The notes under the pieces: generated by a model
What the model was told of the DNA's origin: nothing
What the model saw: only the letters and a program-made list of their open reading frames with translations
Databases searched by the model: none
Shown here: piece by piece, positions 8,166 to 18,200 of the stretch
Position numbering within the stretch: the first letter of the stretch is position 1
Layout: every line of letters begins with the position of its first letter
Translations under genes and position numbers: made by a program
Source of the DNA: Streptomyces sp. NBC_01428
Lineage (GTDB): Bacteria > Actinomycetota > Actinomycetes > Streptomycetales > Streptomycetaceae
Reading direction: 5' to 3'
DNA: 64,000 nucleotides
Assembly: GCF_036231965.1 (NCBI RefSeq)
Contig: NZ_CP109499.1
Coordinates: 2,976,001-3,040,000 of the forward strand

Positions 8166-9590
8166 TCAGACTCCAGCGGGCACGGGGGCGTCGGACAGGT
8201 CGGCCGGGGAGGCGAGGTGGCCGAGGACCGCGGTGGCGGCCGCCACCTGCGGCGACACGAGGTGCGTACGACCGCCCTTGCCCTGCCTGCCCTCGAAGTT
8301 GCGGTTCGAGGTGGACGCGGAGCGCTCACCGGGGGCCAGCTGGTCCGGGTTCATGCCGAGACACATCGAGCAGCCCGCGTGCCGCCATTCGGCGCCGGCC
8401 TCCTTGAAGACCACGTCCAGGCCCTCGGAGACGGCCTGGAGACCGACCCGCGCGGAGCCGGGGACGACCAGCATCCGTACGCCGTCGGCGACTTTGCGGC
8501 CCTCGACGATCGAGGCCGCGGCCCGCAGGTCCTCGATACGGCCGTTGGTGCAGGAACCTACGAAGACGGTGTCGACCTTGATGTCCCGCAGCGGCTGTCC
8601 GGCGGTCAACCCCATGTATTCCAGGGCCTTTTCGGCGGCGAGGCGCTCCGAAGCGTCTTCGTACGAAGCCGGGTCGGGGACGGCTGCCGAAAGCGGCGCG
8701 CCCTGGCCGGGGTTGGTGCCCCAGGTGACGAACGGCGCCAGGGAGGCGGCGTCGATGACGACCTCCGCGTCGAAGACGGCGTCGTCGTCGGACTTGAGGG
8801 TCTTCCAGTACGCGACGGCGGCGTCCCAGTCCTCGCCCTCGGGGGCGTGGGCGCGGCCCTGGAGGTAGGCGAAGGTGGTCGCGTCGGGGGCGATCATGCC
8901 CGCCCGGGCGCCGGCCTCGATCGACATGTTGCAGATGGTCATGCGGGCTTCCATCGACAGCTTCTCGATGGCGGAGCCGCGGTACTCCAGGATGTAGCCC
9001 TGGCCGCCGCCGGTGCCGATCCGGGCGATGATCGCCAGGATGAGGTCCTTGGCGGTGACGCCGTCGGGCAGTTCGCCGTCGATCGTGATGGCCATGGTCT
9101 TCGGGCGCGCCAGCGGCAGCGTCTGGGTGGCCAGCACGTGCTCGACCTGCGAGGTGCCGATGCCGAACGCCAGGGCGCCGAAGGCTCCGTGCGTGGAGGT
9201 GTGCGAGTCGCCGCAGACGACCGTGGTGCCGGGCTGGGTCAGGCCGAGCTGGGGGCCCACCACGTGGACCACACCCTGCTCGACGTCGCCCAGGGAGTGC
9301 AGGCGCACACCGAACTCGGCCGCGTTCTTGCGCAGTGTCTCCAGCTGGACCCGGGAGACCGGGTCCGCGATGGGCTTGTCGATGTCGAGGGTCGGGGTGT
9401 TGTGATCCTCGGTGGCGATGGTGAGGTCGAGCCGCCGCACCGGGCGCCCGGCCTGACGGAGACCGTCGAAGGCCTGCGGGCTGGTCACCTCGTGCAGCAG
9501 GTGCAGATCGATGAAGAGGAGGTCGGGCTCGCCCTCGGCGCGCCGGACGACATGGTCGTCCCAGACCTTCTCCGCGAGTGTCCTACCCAT
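8166..9590 (-). CDS. leuC: 3-isopropylmalate dehydratase large subunit
   Basis: Iron-sulfur subunit of isopropylmalate isomerase. 474 residues with the aconitase-type motifs: [17 protein letters not shown] near residue 130, [16 protein letters not shown] (first cluster Cys) near 347, and [15 protein letters not shown] (two further cluster Cys) near 407. ATG at 9590. First gene of leuC-leuD, divergent from ndgR; the 190-bp intergenic region carries an imperfect palindrome that is a good candidate for NdgR control, consistent with published NdgR regulation of leuCD in Streptomyces. Confidence 0.96.
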   Translation of the reverse strand: MGRTLAEKVWDDHVVRRAEGEPDLLFIDLHLLHEVTSPQAFDGLRQAGRPVRRLDLTIATEDHNTPTLDIDKPIADPVSRVQLETLRKNAAEFGVRLHSLGDVEQGVVHVVGPQLGLTQPGTTVVCGDSHTSTHGAFGALAFGIGTSQVEHVLATQTLPLARPKTMAITIDGELPDGVTAKDLILAIIARIGTGGGQGYILEYRGSAIEKLSMEARMTICNMSIEAGARAGMIAPDATTFAYLQGRAHAPEGEDWDAAVAYWKTLKSDDDAVFDAEVVIDAASLAPFVTWGTNPGQGAPLSAAVPDPASYEDASERLAAEKALEYMGLTAGQPLRDIKVDTVFVGSCTNGRIEDLRAAASIVEGRKVADGVRMLVVPGSARVGLQAVSEGLDVVFKEAGAEWRHAGCSMCLGMNPDQLAPGERSASTSNRNFEGRQGKGGRTHLVSPQVAAATAVLGHLASPADLSDAPVPAGV

Positions 9591-9747
9591 CGCTTTCCCT
9601 CCGGCCGGCCTGTGTGGCGCCGGCCCAACTAGAGATTTCCGAGGCGGCAGACGTTCGTACCCCTCGTCCGGACGTCGTCCGCCGGGCCCGTTGGTCCGCG
9701 GGCCGCTGTGTCTACAAGGGTGGCGCGTTCCACCGGAAATTGAACTT

Positions 9748-9768
9748 GCGTTTCACAGAGTGAGACGC
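9748..9768. promoter_or_regulatory. Candidate NdgR operator in the leuC-ndgR intergenic region
   Basis: Imperfect palindrome GCGTTTCAC AGA GTGAGACGC (8 of 9 bases pair), ending 12 bases before the ndgR start codon and about 160 bases upstream of leuC. Position and symmetry fit an IclR-type autoregulatory site; the assignment to NdgR is inference. Confidence 0.5.
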
Positions 9769-9780
9769 GAGTATCGTTTC

Positions 9781-10497
9781 ATGGACAACAGTAGCGGCGT
9801 CGGCGTTCTGGACAAGGCAGCCCTTGTCCTGAGCGCTCTGGAGTCCGGTCCGGCCACCCTCGCGGGCCTGGTCGCGGCGACCGGACTGGCACGACCCACG
9901 GCACATCGGCTCGCCGTGGCACTTGAGCACCACCGCATGGTGGCGCGTGACATGCAGGGCCGGTTCATCCTCGGCCCCCGCCTCGCCGAGCTGGCCGCGG
10001 CCGCCGGCGAGGACCGCCTCCTCGCGACGGCGGGCCCGGTGCTCACGCATCTGCGGGACATCACCGGCGAGAGCGCCCAGCTCTACCGCCGCCAGGGCGA
10101 CATGCGCATCTGCGTCGCCGCGGCCGAGCGCCTGTCGGGTCTGCGGGACACCGTGCCGGTGGGCTCCACCCTCACTATGAAGGCCGGTTCGTCCGCGCAG
10201 ATCCTGATGGCGTGGGAGGAGCCGGAGCGACTGCACCGCGGCCTCCAGGGCGCCCGCTTCACCGCGACCGCCCTGTCGGGAGTACGGCGCCGGGGCTGGG
10301 CCCAGTCGATCGGCGAGCGGGAGCCGGGTGTCGCGTCCGTCTCCGCGCCGGTCCGGGGTCCCTCGAACCGCGTGGTGGCGGCCGTCTCGGTCTCCGGCCC
10401 GATCGAGCGCCTGTCCCGTCACCCGGGCCGGATGCACGCGCAGGCGGTCATCGACGCCGCCGGCCGGCTCTCCGAGGCCCTGCGCCGCACCGGCTGA
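9781..10497 (+). CDS. ndgR: IclR-family transcriptional regulator NdgR
   Basis: Regulator of leucine and other amino acid metabolism, known in Streptomyces to bind upstream of leuCD. 238 residues: N-terminal winged helix-turn-helix (GPATLAGLVAATGLARPTAH, residues 27-47) followed by the IclR effector domain (VPVGSTLTMKAGSSAQILMA, ASVSAPVRGPSNRVVAAVSV). I chose the ATG at 9781, which gives a length equal to that I recall for characterised NdgR; the open frame extends upstream without a ribosome site. Divergent from leuC, as expected. Confidence 0.93.
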   Translation: MDNSSGVGVLDKAALVLSALESGPATLAGLVAATGLARPTAHRLAVALEHHRMVARDMQGRFILGPRLAELAAAAGEDRLLATAGPVLTHLRDITGESAQLYRRQGDMRICVAAAERLSGLRDTVPVGSTLTMKAGSSAQILMAWEEPERLHRGLQGARFTATALSGVRRRGWAQSIGEREPGVASVSAPVRGPSNRVVAAVSVSGPIERLSRHPGRMHAQAVIDAAGRLSEALRRTG

Positions 10498-10695
10498 TCC
10501 GACGTCCCACTCCCCCTTGTTCCGCACGTTCCGGGACGGGCCGGCCCCAACGCCGCGGCAGGCCCGCCCCGGAACGCCGAACTGGCGCCGTCCGAAGCCG
10601 ACTTCGCGTCGCTGTAGGAGAACTGCCGGGGAACGCCGAGGAGTCCTGGAATGCCGAAAGGGCCCCCACCGAAGTGGAGACCCTTGCGGACCACG

Positions 10696-10768
10696 TACCC
10701 CCGACCGGATTCGAACCGGCGCTACCGCCTTGAGAGGGCGGCGTGCTAGGCCGCTACACAACGGGGGC
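10696..10768 (-). tRNA. tRNA-Glu(CTC), copy 1
   Basis: 73-nt cloverleaf on the minus strand: 5' GCCCCCGT, anticodon stem CCGCC/GGCGG around loop CTCTCAA (anticodon CTC), T-loop GGTTCGAATCC, and 3' CGGGGGTA without encoded CCA. Last gene of a five-tRNA cluster read from 11207 downward. Confidence 0.95.
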
Positions 10769-10797
10769 CTTGGATCGTGCGTTTCCGCAGAACCGAG

Positions 10798-10869
10798 CTG
10801 GGCTACCAGGACTCGAACCTAGAATGACGGTACCAGAAACCGTAGTGTTGCCAATTACACCATAGCCCA
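10798..10869 (-). tRNA. tRNA-Gln(CTG), copy 1
   Basis: 72-nt cloverleaf: acceptor TGGGCTA/TAGCCCA, anticodon stem ACGGT/ACCGT around loop TTCTGGT (anticodon CTG), T-arm TAGGTTCGAGTCCTG. CCA is not encoded. Confidence 0.95.
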
Positions 10870-10885
10870 TGGTGGTTTAGACCAG

Positions 10886-10958
10886 TACCCCCGACCGGAT
10901 TCGAACCGGCGCTACTGCCGTGAGAGGGCAGCGTGCTAGGCCGCTACACAACGGGGGC
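10886..10958 (-). tRNA. tRNA-Glu(CTC), copy 2
   Basis: 73-nt cloverleaf like copy 1, but with anticodon stem CTGCC/GGCAG and loop CTCTCAC. Anticodon CTC. CCA not encoded. Confidence 0.95.
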
Positions 10959-11020
10959 CCTAGCGATCCTGCATGAGAGGCAGCGGGTGCGACCCGGACT
11001 GTCCCCCTGGGAAGGATCTG

Positions 11021-11093
11021 TACCCCCGACCGGATTCGAACCGGCGCTACTGCCGTGAGAGGGCAGCGTGCTAGGCCGCTACACAACGGGGGC
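11021..11093 (-). tRNA. tRNA-Glu(CTC), copy 3
   Basis: Identical in the mature region to copy 2 as far as I can read; 73 nt, anticodon CTC, acceptor GCCCCCG/CGGGGGT. Confidence 0.95.
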
Positions 11094-11135
11094 TTTGCGG
11101 AGCTGGTCTCCGCGTGTGCAGATGAGCTCTGCGAG

Positions 11136-11207
11136 CTGGCCTACCAGGACTCGAACCTAGACTAACGGAACCAGAAACCGTCGTGCTGCCAATTACACCA
11201 TAGGCCA
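11136..11207 (-). tRNA. tRNA-Gln(CTG), copy 2, with a stem mismatch
   Basis: 72-nt cloverleaf: acceptor TGGCCTA/TAGGCCA, anticodon loop TTCTGGT (CTG). The anticodon stem reads ACGGT/TCCGT, so position 31-39 is a T-T mismatch where copy 1 has T-A. First gene of the cluster in transcription order. Confidence 0.92.
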
Positions 11208-11296
11208 CTGAGACGCCATCCCCTCCGGGATCTTGTCTTAGCTAACGCCTCCGAGCTCCGGCCTTTCGGCCCGTTCTCGGCGGCGCAGGAAGAACA

Positions 11297-12031
11297 TTAC
11301 CCGAAGGTGGACGACGCTCCAAAACGGGTATCGGCGCCGAGCAGCGAAGGGAGTTCGGCCAGCGAGGCGATGCGGTGCGGGCCCGTCGGCGGACCGTCTG
11401 CCGCGATGTGTGCGCCGTCACGGTCGATCCACACGGAGAGCAGTCCCGCCTCGGCTGCTCCGCGCCCGTCGATCTCCGGGTGGTCGCCGACGTAGGCCAC
11501 GCGGTGCGGTGGCAGCCGCAGGGCGTCGCAGGCCGCGTGGAAGGCCGCCGCGGCCGGCTTGGAGACGCCGAGTTCCGCCGCGCACAGGATCGACTCGAAC
11601 CGGTCGTGCACCCCGAGGACGCGCAGCTTGCGGTCCTGCACGAGGAGGCTGGAGTTGGACAGGACCGCGTGCCGGTGACTGCCGACGAGGCTGTCGAGGA
11701 CGGGCAGGACGTCGGGGAAGAGGGCCCAGGCGGACTCGTAGTGCGTGACGTAGCGGTCGAACCACGCGTCGGCGTCGGCGTCGCTCAGCCGCTCCCCCAG
11801 GAACACCCGGACGCGGTCGCGACGCTGGCCCTGCCAGTCCGTCTCGCCCGCCGAGAACCGTGCCCACTGCGCGTCGGTGATCTCCCGCCAGCGCGCGAGG
11901 GCCTGCTCGACGGACGTGTATCCGTCGAGCAGGCCCTCCGCCGCCAGGTGACCGCGCATGCCGGCCCGGTCCGCGGCCGTGTAGTCGAAGATCGTGTCGT
12001 CGATGTCCCAGACCACCGCGTCGATGCTCAT
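11297..12031 (-). CDS. HAD-superfamily hydrolase
   Basis: A 244-residue haloacid-dehalogenase-fold phosphatase. Motif I is VVWDIDDTIFDYT near residue 6 (nucleophile and acid/base Asp), motif II is AVLSNSS near residue 130, motif III Lys is in GVSKPAAAAF, and motif IV is YVGDHPEIDGRGAAEAG near residue 193. A helical cap (residues 15-90) sits after motif I, so it is a class C1 enzyme acting on a small phosphorylated or halogenated substrate; the substrate cannot be told. ATG at 12031 is preferred; the upstream open frame is arginine-rich and looks non-coding. Upstream of the tRNA cluster on the same strand. Confidence 0.88.
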   Translation of the reverse strand: MSIDAVVWDIDDTIFDYTAADRAGMRGHLAAEGLLDGYTSVEQALARWREITDAQWARFSAGETDWQGQRRDRVRVFLGERLSDADADAWFDRYVTHYESAWALFPDVLPVLDSLVGSHRHAVLSNSSLLVQDRKLRVLGVHDRFESILCAAELGVSKPAAAAFHAACDALRLPPHRVAYVGDHPEIDGRGAAEAGLLSVWIDRDGAHIAADGPPTGPHRIASLAELPSLLGADTRFGASSTFG

Positions 12032-12099
12032 GGGACGACCGTATCGCCGCGGCCCGCCGGCTGTCGCTCGCCGGTCGCGGGGTGCCGGTGCACGGCGAA

Positions 12100-12128
12100 G
12101 GGGCGGTGCCCGAAACGGACACCGCCCC
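12100..12128 (-). terminator. Terminator after gltX
   Basis: Arms GGGGCGGTG and CACCGCCCC with an 11-base loop, 19 bases past the gltX stop on the minus strand. Confidence 0.65.
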
Positions 12129-12146
12129 CTGCGCTCTGCTCTGCGG

Positions 12147-13616
12147 CTATGCGGAGAGCCGTGCCAGGGCGGCGTCGACGCGGGCCAGCGTCGTCTCCTT
12201 GCCCAGGATCTCCAGGGACTCGAAGAGCGGCAGGCCGACCGTGCGGCCGGTGACGGCGACGCGGACCGGGGCCTGCGCCTTGCCGAGCTTGAGGCCGTGC
12301 TCCTCACCGGCGGCCAGGACGGCCTCCTTGAGGGACTCCGGGGACGACCAGTCGGCGGCGTCGAGCTTCTCGCGGGCCGTGCGGAGCAGGGCGTCGCTGC
12401 CCTCCTTCATGGCCTTCGTCCAGGAGGCCTCGTCGAAGACCGGCTCCGGCAGGAACAGGAAGTCGACGTTGTCCGTGATCTCGGAGAGGACCTTCATCCG
12501 CGACTGGGCGTGCGGGGCGATCGCCTGCCACTTGGCGTCGTCGAAGTCCTCCGGCGCCCAGGGGGCGAAGGGGGCACGCAGCCAGGGGGCGCAGCGCTCG
12601 GTGAAGTCCTTCACGTCGAGCAGCCGGATGTGGTCGGCGTTGATCGCCTCGCACTTCTTCAGGTCGAAGCGCGCCGGGTTCGGGTTCACGTCCGTGACGT
12701 CGAACGCGGCGACCATCTCCTCGATGGAGAAGATGTCGCGGTCGGCGGCGAGCGACCAGCCCAGCAGGGAGAGGTAGTTCAGCAGGCCCTCGGGGAGGAA
12801 CCCGCGCTCCCGGTAGAGGTTGAGCGAGGACTCCGGGTCGCGCTTGGAGAGCTTCTTGTTGCCCTCCCCCATGACGTAGGGGAGGTGGCCGAAGGCCGGG
12901 GTGCTCTTGGCGATGCCCAGCTCGGTCAGCGCCTTGTAGAGGGCGATCTGCCGGGGGGTGGAGGAGAGCAGGTCCTCGCCGCGCAGGACGTGGGTGATCT
13001 CCATCAGGGCGTCGTCGACCGGGTTGACCAGCGTGTACAGCGGCGCGCCGTTGGCCCGGACGATGCCGAAGTCCGGGACGTTCTCCGGGAGGTACGTGAT
13101 CTCGCCGCGCACCAGGTCGTCGAAGGTGATCGCCTCGTCGGGCATCCGGAAGCGGACGACGGGCTTGCGGCCCTCGGCCTCGTAGGCGGCCTTCTGCTCG
13201 GCGGAGAGGTCGCGGCAGTGGCCGTCGTAGCCGGAGGGCTTGCCGGCGGCGCGGGCGGCGTCGCGGCGGGCGTCCAGCTCCTCGGTCGAGCAGTAGCAGG
13301 GGTAGGCGTGCCCCGCCTCCAGCAGCTTGGCGGCGACGTCCTGGTAGATGTCCATGCGCTGCGACTGGCGGTACGGCGCGTGCGGGCCGCCGATCTCCGG
13401 GCCCTCGTCCCAGTCGAAGCCGAGCCAGCGCATCGAGTCGAGGAGCTGGTCGTACGACTCCTCGGAGTCGCGGGCCGCGTCGGTGTCCTCGATGCGGAAG
13501 ACCAGGGTGCCCTCGTTGTGCCGGGCGAACGCCCAGTTGAACAGGGCGGTGCGGACCAGCCCGACGTGGGGGTTGCCGGTCGGGGAGGGACAGAAACGTA
13601 CACGGACGTTAGCCAC
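12147..13616 (-). CDS. gltX: Glutamate--tRNA ligase
   Basis: Charges tRNA-Glu; in actinobacteria the same enzyme usually also mischarges tRNA-Gln for the GatCAB amidotransferase. 489 residues. Class I signatures are present: [13 protein letters not shown] near residue 7 (HIGH-equivalent) and [10 protein letters not shown] near residue 255 (KMSKS-equivalent). It also has the Cys-containing zinc-like region [18 protein letters not shown] start at 13616, overlapping the upstream FAH-family gene by 8 bases. It lies within 1 kb of the tRNA-Glu/Gln cluster whose products it likely charges. Confidence 0.96.
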   Translation of the reverse strand: MANVRVRFCPSPTGNPHVGLVRTALFNWAFARHNEGTLVFRIEDTDAARDSEESYDQLLDSMRWLGFDWDEGPEIGGPHAPYRQSQRMDIYQDVAAKLLEAGHAYPCYCSTEELDARRDAARAAGKPSGYDGHCRDLSAEQKAAYEAEGRKPVVRFRMPDEAITFDDLVRGEITYLPENVPDFGIVRANGAPLYTLVNPVDDALMEITHVLRGEDLLSSTPRQIALYKALTELGIAKSTPAFGHLPYVMGEGNKKLSKRDPESSLNLYRERGFLPEGLLNYLSLLGWSLAADRDIFSIEEMVAAFDVTDVNPNPARFDLKKCEAINADHIRLLDVKDFTERCAPWLRAPFAPWAPEDFDDAKWQAIAPHAQSRMKVLSEITDNVDFLFLPEPVFDEASWTKAMKEGSDALLRTAREKLDAADWSSPESLKEAVLAAGEEHGLKLGKAQAPVRVAVTGRTVGLPLFESLEILGKETTLARVDAALARLSA

Positions 13617-14385
13617 GCTTGATCACCTTGTTGGTGAGAGTGCCGATGCCTTCGATGGTGACGGCGACCTCGTCGCCGACGTTCAGGGGGCCGACCCCGG
13701 CCGGGGTGCCGGTGAGGATGACGTCTCCCGGGAGCAGCGTCATGGCCTCGGTGATGTTGACGATCAGGTCCTCGACGGAGTGGATCATCTCGCTGGTGCG
13801 GCCGAGCTGCCGCTGCTGGCCGTTGACCGTGCACTGGATGGTGAGGTCGGCGGGGTCCAGGTCCGTCTCCACCCAGGGGCCGAGCGGGCAGGAGCTGTCG
13901 AAGCCCTTGGCCCGCGCCCACTGCTTCTCGCGCTTCTGGACGTCGCGCGCGGTGATGTCGTTGGCGCAGGTGTAGCCGAGGATGACGTCCTTGACGCGCT
14001 CGCGCGGGACCTCACGGCACATGCGGCCGATCACCACGGCGAGCTCCGCCTCGTGGTGGAGGTCGCTGGTGAAGGAGGGGTACTGGATCGGGTCGCCGGA
14101 GCCGATCACCGAGGTCGACGGCTTGAAGAAGGCGAACGGGGCGTCCGGCACCTCGTTGCCGAGTTCCCTGGCGTGCTCCGCGTAGTTGCGGCCGAAGGCC
14201 ACGACCTTGTTGGGGAGCACCGGCGGCAGCAGGCGCACCTTGTTCAGCGGGACCTTCGTACCGGAGAGCTCGAAGTCCGCGAACGGGATGCCCTTGATGA
14301 TGTCGAGGACGAGCTCGTCCGGCTTGTCGCCCTCGACCGCGCCGAAAGCGACGTTGCCGTCGATGGAGAATCTGGCGATGCGCAC
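13609..14385 (-). CDS. Fumarylacetoacetate hydrolase family protein
   Basis: A 258-residue FAH-fold enzyme of the 2-hydroxyhepta-2,4-diene-1,7-dioate isomerase/acylpyruvase group. The metal triad is visible: [12 protein letters not shown] (Glu-x-Glu-type ligands), a downstream Asp in [11 protein letters not shown], and the C-terminal [16 protein letters not shown]. Such enzymes cleave C-C bonds of acylpyruvates or decarboxylate oxaloacetate; the substrate is not predictable. GTG start at 14385; the 8-base overlap with gltX indicates co-transcription, an arrangement with no obvious metabolic link. Confidence 0.9.
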   Translation of the reverse strand: MRIARFSIDGNVAFGAVEGDKPDELVLDIIKGIPFADFELSGTKVPLNKVRLLPPVLPNKVVAFGRNYAEHARELGNEVPDAPFAFFKPSTSVIGSGDPIQYPSFTSDLHHEAELAVVIGRMCREVPRERVKDVILGYTCANDITARDVQKREKQWARAKGFDSSCPLGPWVETDLDPADLTIQCTVNGQQRQLGRTSEMIHSVEDLIVNITEAMTLLPGDVILTGTPAGVGPLNVGDEVAVTIEGIGTLTNKVIKRG

Positions 14386-14504
14386 GGGATCCTTGCGCCC
14401 CTCACTGAGCTGGCTGGAGTCTGACGCTCCAGGCTAACGCGGCAAGGGGTGCGGACTTCGCGTATGCCCGCCGGGGCGGTGGCCGTGGCCGCCGGCCGGC
14501 CGGT

Positions 14505-14769
14505 TCACTCGGCGGCGGTCGCGGAGACCGGGACCTCCATGAGGATGGTGCGGCGGGGGTTGGCGGTCTGGCCCGGAAGGTCGAGCGAGTGCTCCGGCAG
14601 CTCCGCGGTCCCGAGGGCGCCGGCGTCGTCGAGGTGCGCCAGCGTGGTGCGTCGCGGGTTGGCAATGTTGCGGAACATCATCGTCGTCTTCACCGTTGTA
14701 CTCGACCTCGTCGTCCTGGGCGCCGGGGGCGAAGAGCCCCGTATAGGCGCGGGTTGTCGGATTCGCCAT
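14505..14769 (-). CDS. Small NPRRT-repeat protein, probably with a frame break
   Basis: No named family recognised. A 62-codon frame starts at a GTG (14693) with a well-placed GAGGTCGAG ribosome site 7 bases upstream and reads MKTTMMFRNIANPRRTTL, later TANPRRTILMEV, ending at 14505. Upstream, in the frame one base away, an ATG at 14769 reads MANPTTRAYTGLFAPGAQ then DDEVEYNGEDDDD, also with GC-rich third positions, before that frame turns into arginine-rich non-coding sequence. All three segments share an ANP[RT][RT][RT] block, so they probably belong to one product joined by a +1 shift near 14670-14694, or to a gene broken by a single-base change. The minimal gene is 14505-14693. Divergent from conservon 1. 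Confidence 0.55.
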
Positions 14770-15288
14770 CCCTGTAAAGCGTCAGGCTAAACATGCAATT
14801 CCCGGGCGAAGCCGTGAAGACGCCATGATCGTAGTGTGAGTTTGCTCACTCACCCGGGGGCAAAGCGGTCAATTGAGACCCCCAACTCCGGGCGACCAAA
14901 CGGACATTGCTCCACTGAAGCAGTCATTCCGCTCCTGATCATGGCGACTGGGACAGGAGGTGGGGGTCCATGGCTCGTAGGCATACGCCCGGTATGTACG
15001 AGATCGCATTGCACATCTCGTGACGCGGCCCTCACAAGCTGTCACGGAGGTCACAGCCTGGTACTCGGCCCTTGTTGGAGATCCTGCACTGTGCTGGAAT
15101 TCCACGGACCGCCGCGGGATACGAACCGGCGCGCAGGGGCGCAACGCAGCGCCGAGTGGCGGCGGGAAAGGGGAGCCTGCGCCGGTCACTCACGACCACA
15201 CCATGAGGCGCATCTGCGCCTTTGTACGACGCCGACACCGTCCCGCCGTTCGCGCGGAGGGGCGCCTGGTCCAGAGGTTGCGACGCTA
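14770..15288 (+). promoter_or_regulatory. Long non-coding region upstream of cvnA1
   Basis: 519 bases without a supported gene. An inverted repeat GTGAGT-6-ACTCAC lies at 14836-14853, close to the divergent small gene. A short hairpin GGCGCA-TC-TGCGCC followed by TTTGT lies near 15208-15223, in the probable cvnA1 leader. The frame of cvnA1 is open through this region but codon use is poor and it includes no convincing start, so I treat it as leader sequence. Confidence 0.4.
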
Positions 15289-18200
15289 GTGCAGGGACGT
15301 TTCAAGAGGGATGGCAGCGCTTCGGCGGAGCCGGAGCCGCGCGGCGGGACCGACCGCGGTTCCTCGCCCCAGCACGCCCAGAACCCGGGACCGGCAGAGG
15401 TCGGCGGCAGCGGTGATCAGTCCGCTCGCTCCGGCGCGAAGCCGAAGGCTCCCACCACCACGACGGCCGCCACGCCGCCGGGCAACCCGGGCCCCGGCCC
15501 GCGCGTCGCCCTGCGCAACTGGCGCATCTCGACGCGACTGGTCTCACTGCTCGCACTCCCCGTGGTCGCCGCGACCTCGCTGGGCGCGCTGCGCATCAAC
15601 CAGTCGATGGACGACATCCAGCAGCTCGACAACATGAAGCTGCTGACCGAGATGACCAAGCAGGCGACCGAGCTCTCCGTCGCGCTCCAGAAGGAACGCG
15701 ACCTCTCGGCCGGCCCGCTGGCACACGGCGCCACGTCCAGCGACTACACGGTCAAGGGTGTGCGTGACGCGACGGACGTCGCGAAGAAGCACTTCCTCGA
15801 GGGCACGCAGGACATCGAGGACGCGACGGCCAAGGGCCAGCTCTCCGGTGTCCGCGACAGCCTCGTCGGCGTCGCGGGCGAGCTGAACAAGCTCGCCGAC
15901 ATCCGCAACGGGGCGTACAACGACACGGACAACGCCACACAGACCGTCGAGGCGTACCACCGCCTGGTCACCCAGCTCCTCGCGCTCTCGCAGGACATGG
16001 CCGAGGCGACCAGCAACCCGGAGATGATCCAGCGCACCCGCGCGCTGTCGGCCTTCTCCTCCGCCAAGGAGTACGCCTCCGTCCAGCGGGCCGTCATCGC
16101 CGCCGCGCTGCCCGAGCAGCCGAAGACCTTCGGAGTCCTCTCCAAGAACGACCAGCAGTACGCGCTCTCCGCTCAGCAGAGCCAGGCTTCGGAGATGACG
16201 AGTTTCAAGAGCATCTACGGCAACGGTTACGCGGAGCTCCTGAAGCCCATCGAGGGCAGCAACCCCACCATCGAACAGGCCGACACCTACGCCCGGCGTG
16301 TCCTCGCGGGCCCGGACGGTCTGAAGACGCAGGCCAAGCGGTCCTACAAGGACTGGGTCGACGACGACACCGCCAAGATCGACAAGATGTCGACGATCGA
16401 GACCACGCTGCTCGGCGAGATGGAGCAGAAGGCCCGTCAGCTGCGCAACGAGTCCGAGAGCGAAGCGATCATCTCGGGTGCGCTGATCCTGCTGGTGCTC
16501 GGTGTCTCGCTCGTCGGCGCCTTCGTGGTGGCCCGGTCCATGATCCGCTCGCTGCGCCGCCTGCAGGACACCGCGACCCGGGTCGCCCAGGACCGTCTGC
16601 CCGAGCTGGTCAAGCAGCTCTCGGAGTCGGACCCGCAGGACGTCGACACCTCCGTCGAGTCCGTCGGTGTGCACTCCCGGGACGAGATCGGCCAGGTCGC
16701 CGCGGCCTTCGACGACGTGCACCGCGAGGCCGTCCGCCTCGCCGCCGAGCAGGCCCTCCTGCGAGGCAACGTCAACGCGATGTTCACCAACCTCTCGCGC
16801 CGCTCCCAGGGTCTTATCCAGCGCCAGCTCTCGCTCATATCCGAGCTGGAGTCGCGTGAGGCCGACCCCGACCAGCTCTCCTCGCTGTTCAAGCTCGACC
16901 ACCTCGCGACCCGCATGCGCCGTAACGGCGAGAACCTCCTCGTCCTCGCCGGTGAAGAGCCCGGCCGCCGCTGGACCCGCCCGGTCCCGCTGGTCGACGT
17001 GCTCCGCGCCGCCGCCTCCGAGGTGGAGCAGTACGAGCGCATCGAGCTGGCCTCCGTGCCGACCACCGAAGTGGCCGGCCGCGTGGTCAACGACCTCGTG
17101 CACCTGCTCGCCGAGCTTCTGGAGAACGCCACCTCGTTCTCCTCCCCGCAGACCAAGGTCAAGGTCACCGGTCACGCCCTGCCCGACGGCCGGGTGCTGA
17201 TCGAGATCCACGACACCGGTATCGGCCTGTCCCCCGAGGACCTGGCCGCGATCAACGAGCGGCTCGCCGCACCGCCCACCGTGGACGTCTCCGTCTCGCG
17301 CCGCATGGGCCTCTTCGTGGTCGGCCGCCTGTCGCAGCGCCACGGCATCCGCATCCAGCTTCGTCCGTCCGACTCCGGTGGTACGACCGCGCTGGTCATG
17401 CTGCCCGTCGACGTCGCCCAGGGCGGCAAAAAGCCCGTTCCGGGCAAGCCCGGCCAGGGCATGCAGGGTGGCGGACCCGCCGCCGCGCAGGCCTCGGCCG
17501 GACTGGCCGCGGCCCGTCGCGGCAACGGCTCGCAGGGCGGTCCCTCGCTCGGCGCCTCGGCCCCCACGGCCGCCGGCGGCTCCCTCGGTGCCCCGCCGCA
17601 GCGCGGTCAGGTCGGCGCCGGCCAGGGTCCGCGGGCCGCGCTGCCCGGCAGCAACCAGGGCGGTTTCCCCGGTGCTCCCGGTGGTGCGCGCGGTCCCCAG
17701 GGACCGGGTGCCGGACAGCAGAACAGGCCGGCTCCGGCCGGTGCCGGCGCGGGCGTCTTCGGACAGAACGCGCAGGGTGCCCCACAGGGTCTCCAGGCAG
17801 GCAACGGCAACCAGCAGGGCTTCGGCGACGGTCCGGGCTCCGCGAACGCCTTCGGTGACACCTCCGGTGGCCGGCAGAACGCGTTCGGCGCCTCCAACGG
17901 CTCCGGTGCCCGGCAGCAGAACGGCTTCGGCGACAGCGCCCCCGCCGCCACGCCGCCGCAGGCCCCGCAGCCTCCGCAGGCCGGCAAGGGCAGCCGTCGC
18001 CGGCCGCAGCTTCCGGGCCGCGGTGGCGCTCGCGCCGAACTGCCCGGCGGCAACAACGCTTCCCGTACGCCGAGTTGGAGCGACGACAACGCGCAGCCGC
18101 CCGTGCCGCGCGCTTCCCTCGACGCCCCGCGCGGCCACGAGGACCCCGAGGCCACCTCCCGCATGCCGCGGATCGAGGACCACCAGGGCCCCGCGTCCAC

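Noticed and set aside
10696..11207. tRNA cluster as a possible integration site for a mobile element
   Set aside because: No integrase gene, no truncated tRNA copy and no flanking direct repeat are present; neighbours are core genes.
14836..15288. Upstream extension of cvnA1
   Set aside because: The frame is open but rich in poor codons and crosses an inverted repeat; the GTG at 15289 has a ribosome site and starts the conserved part.
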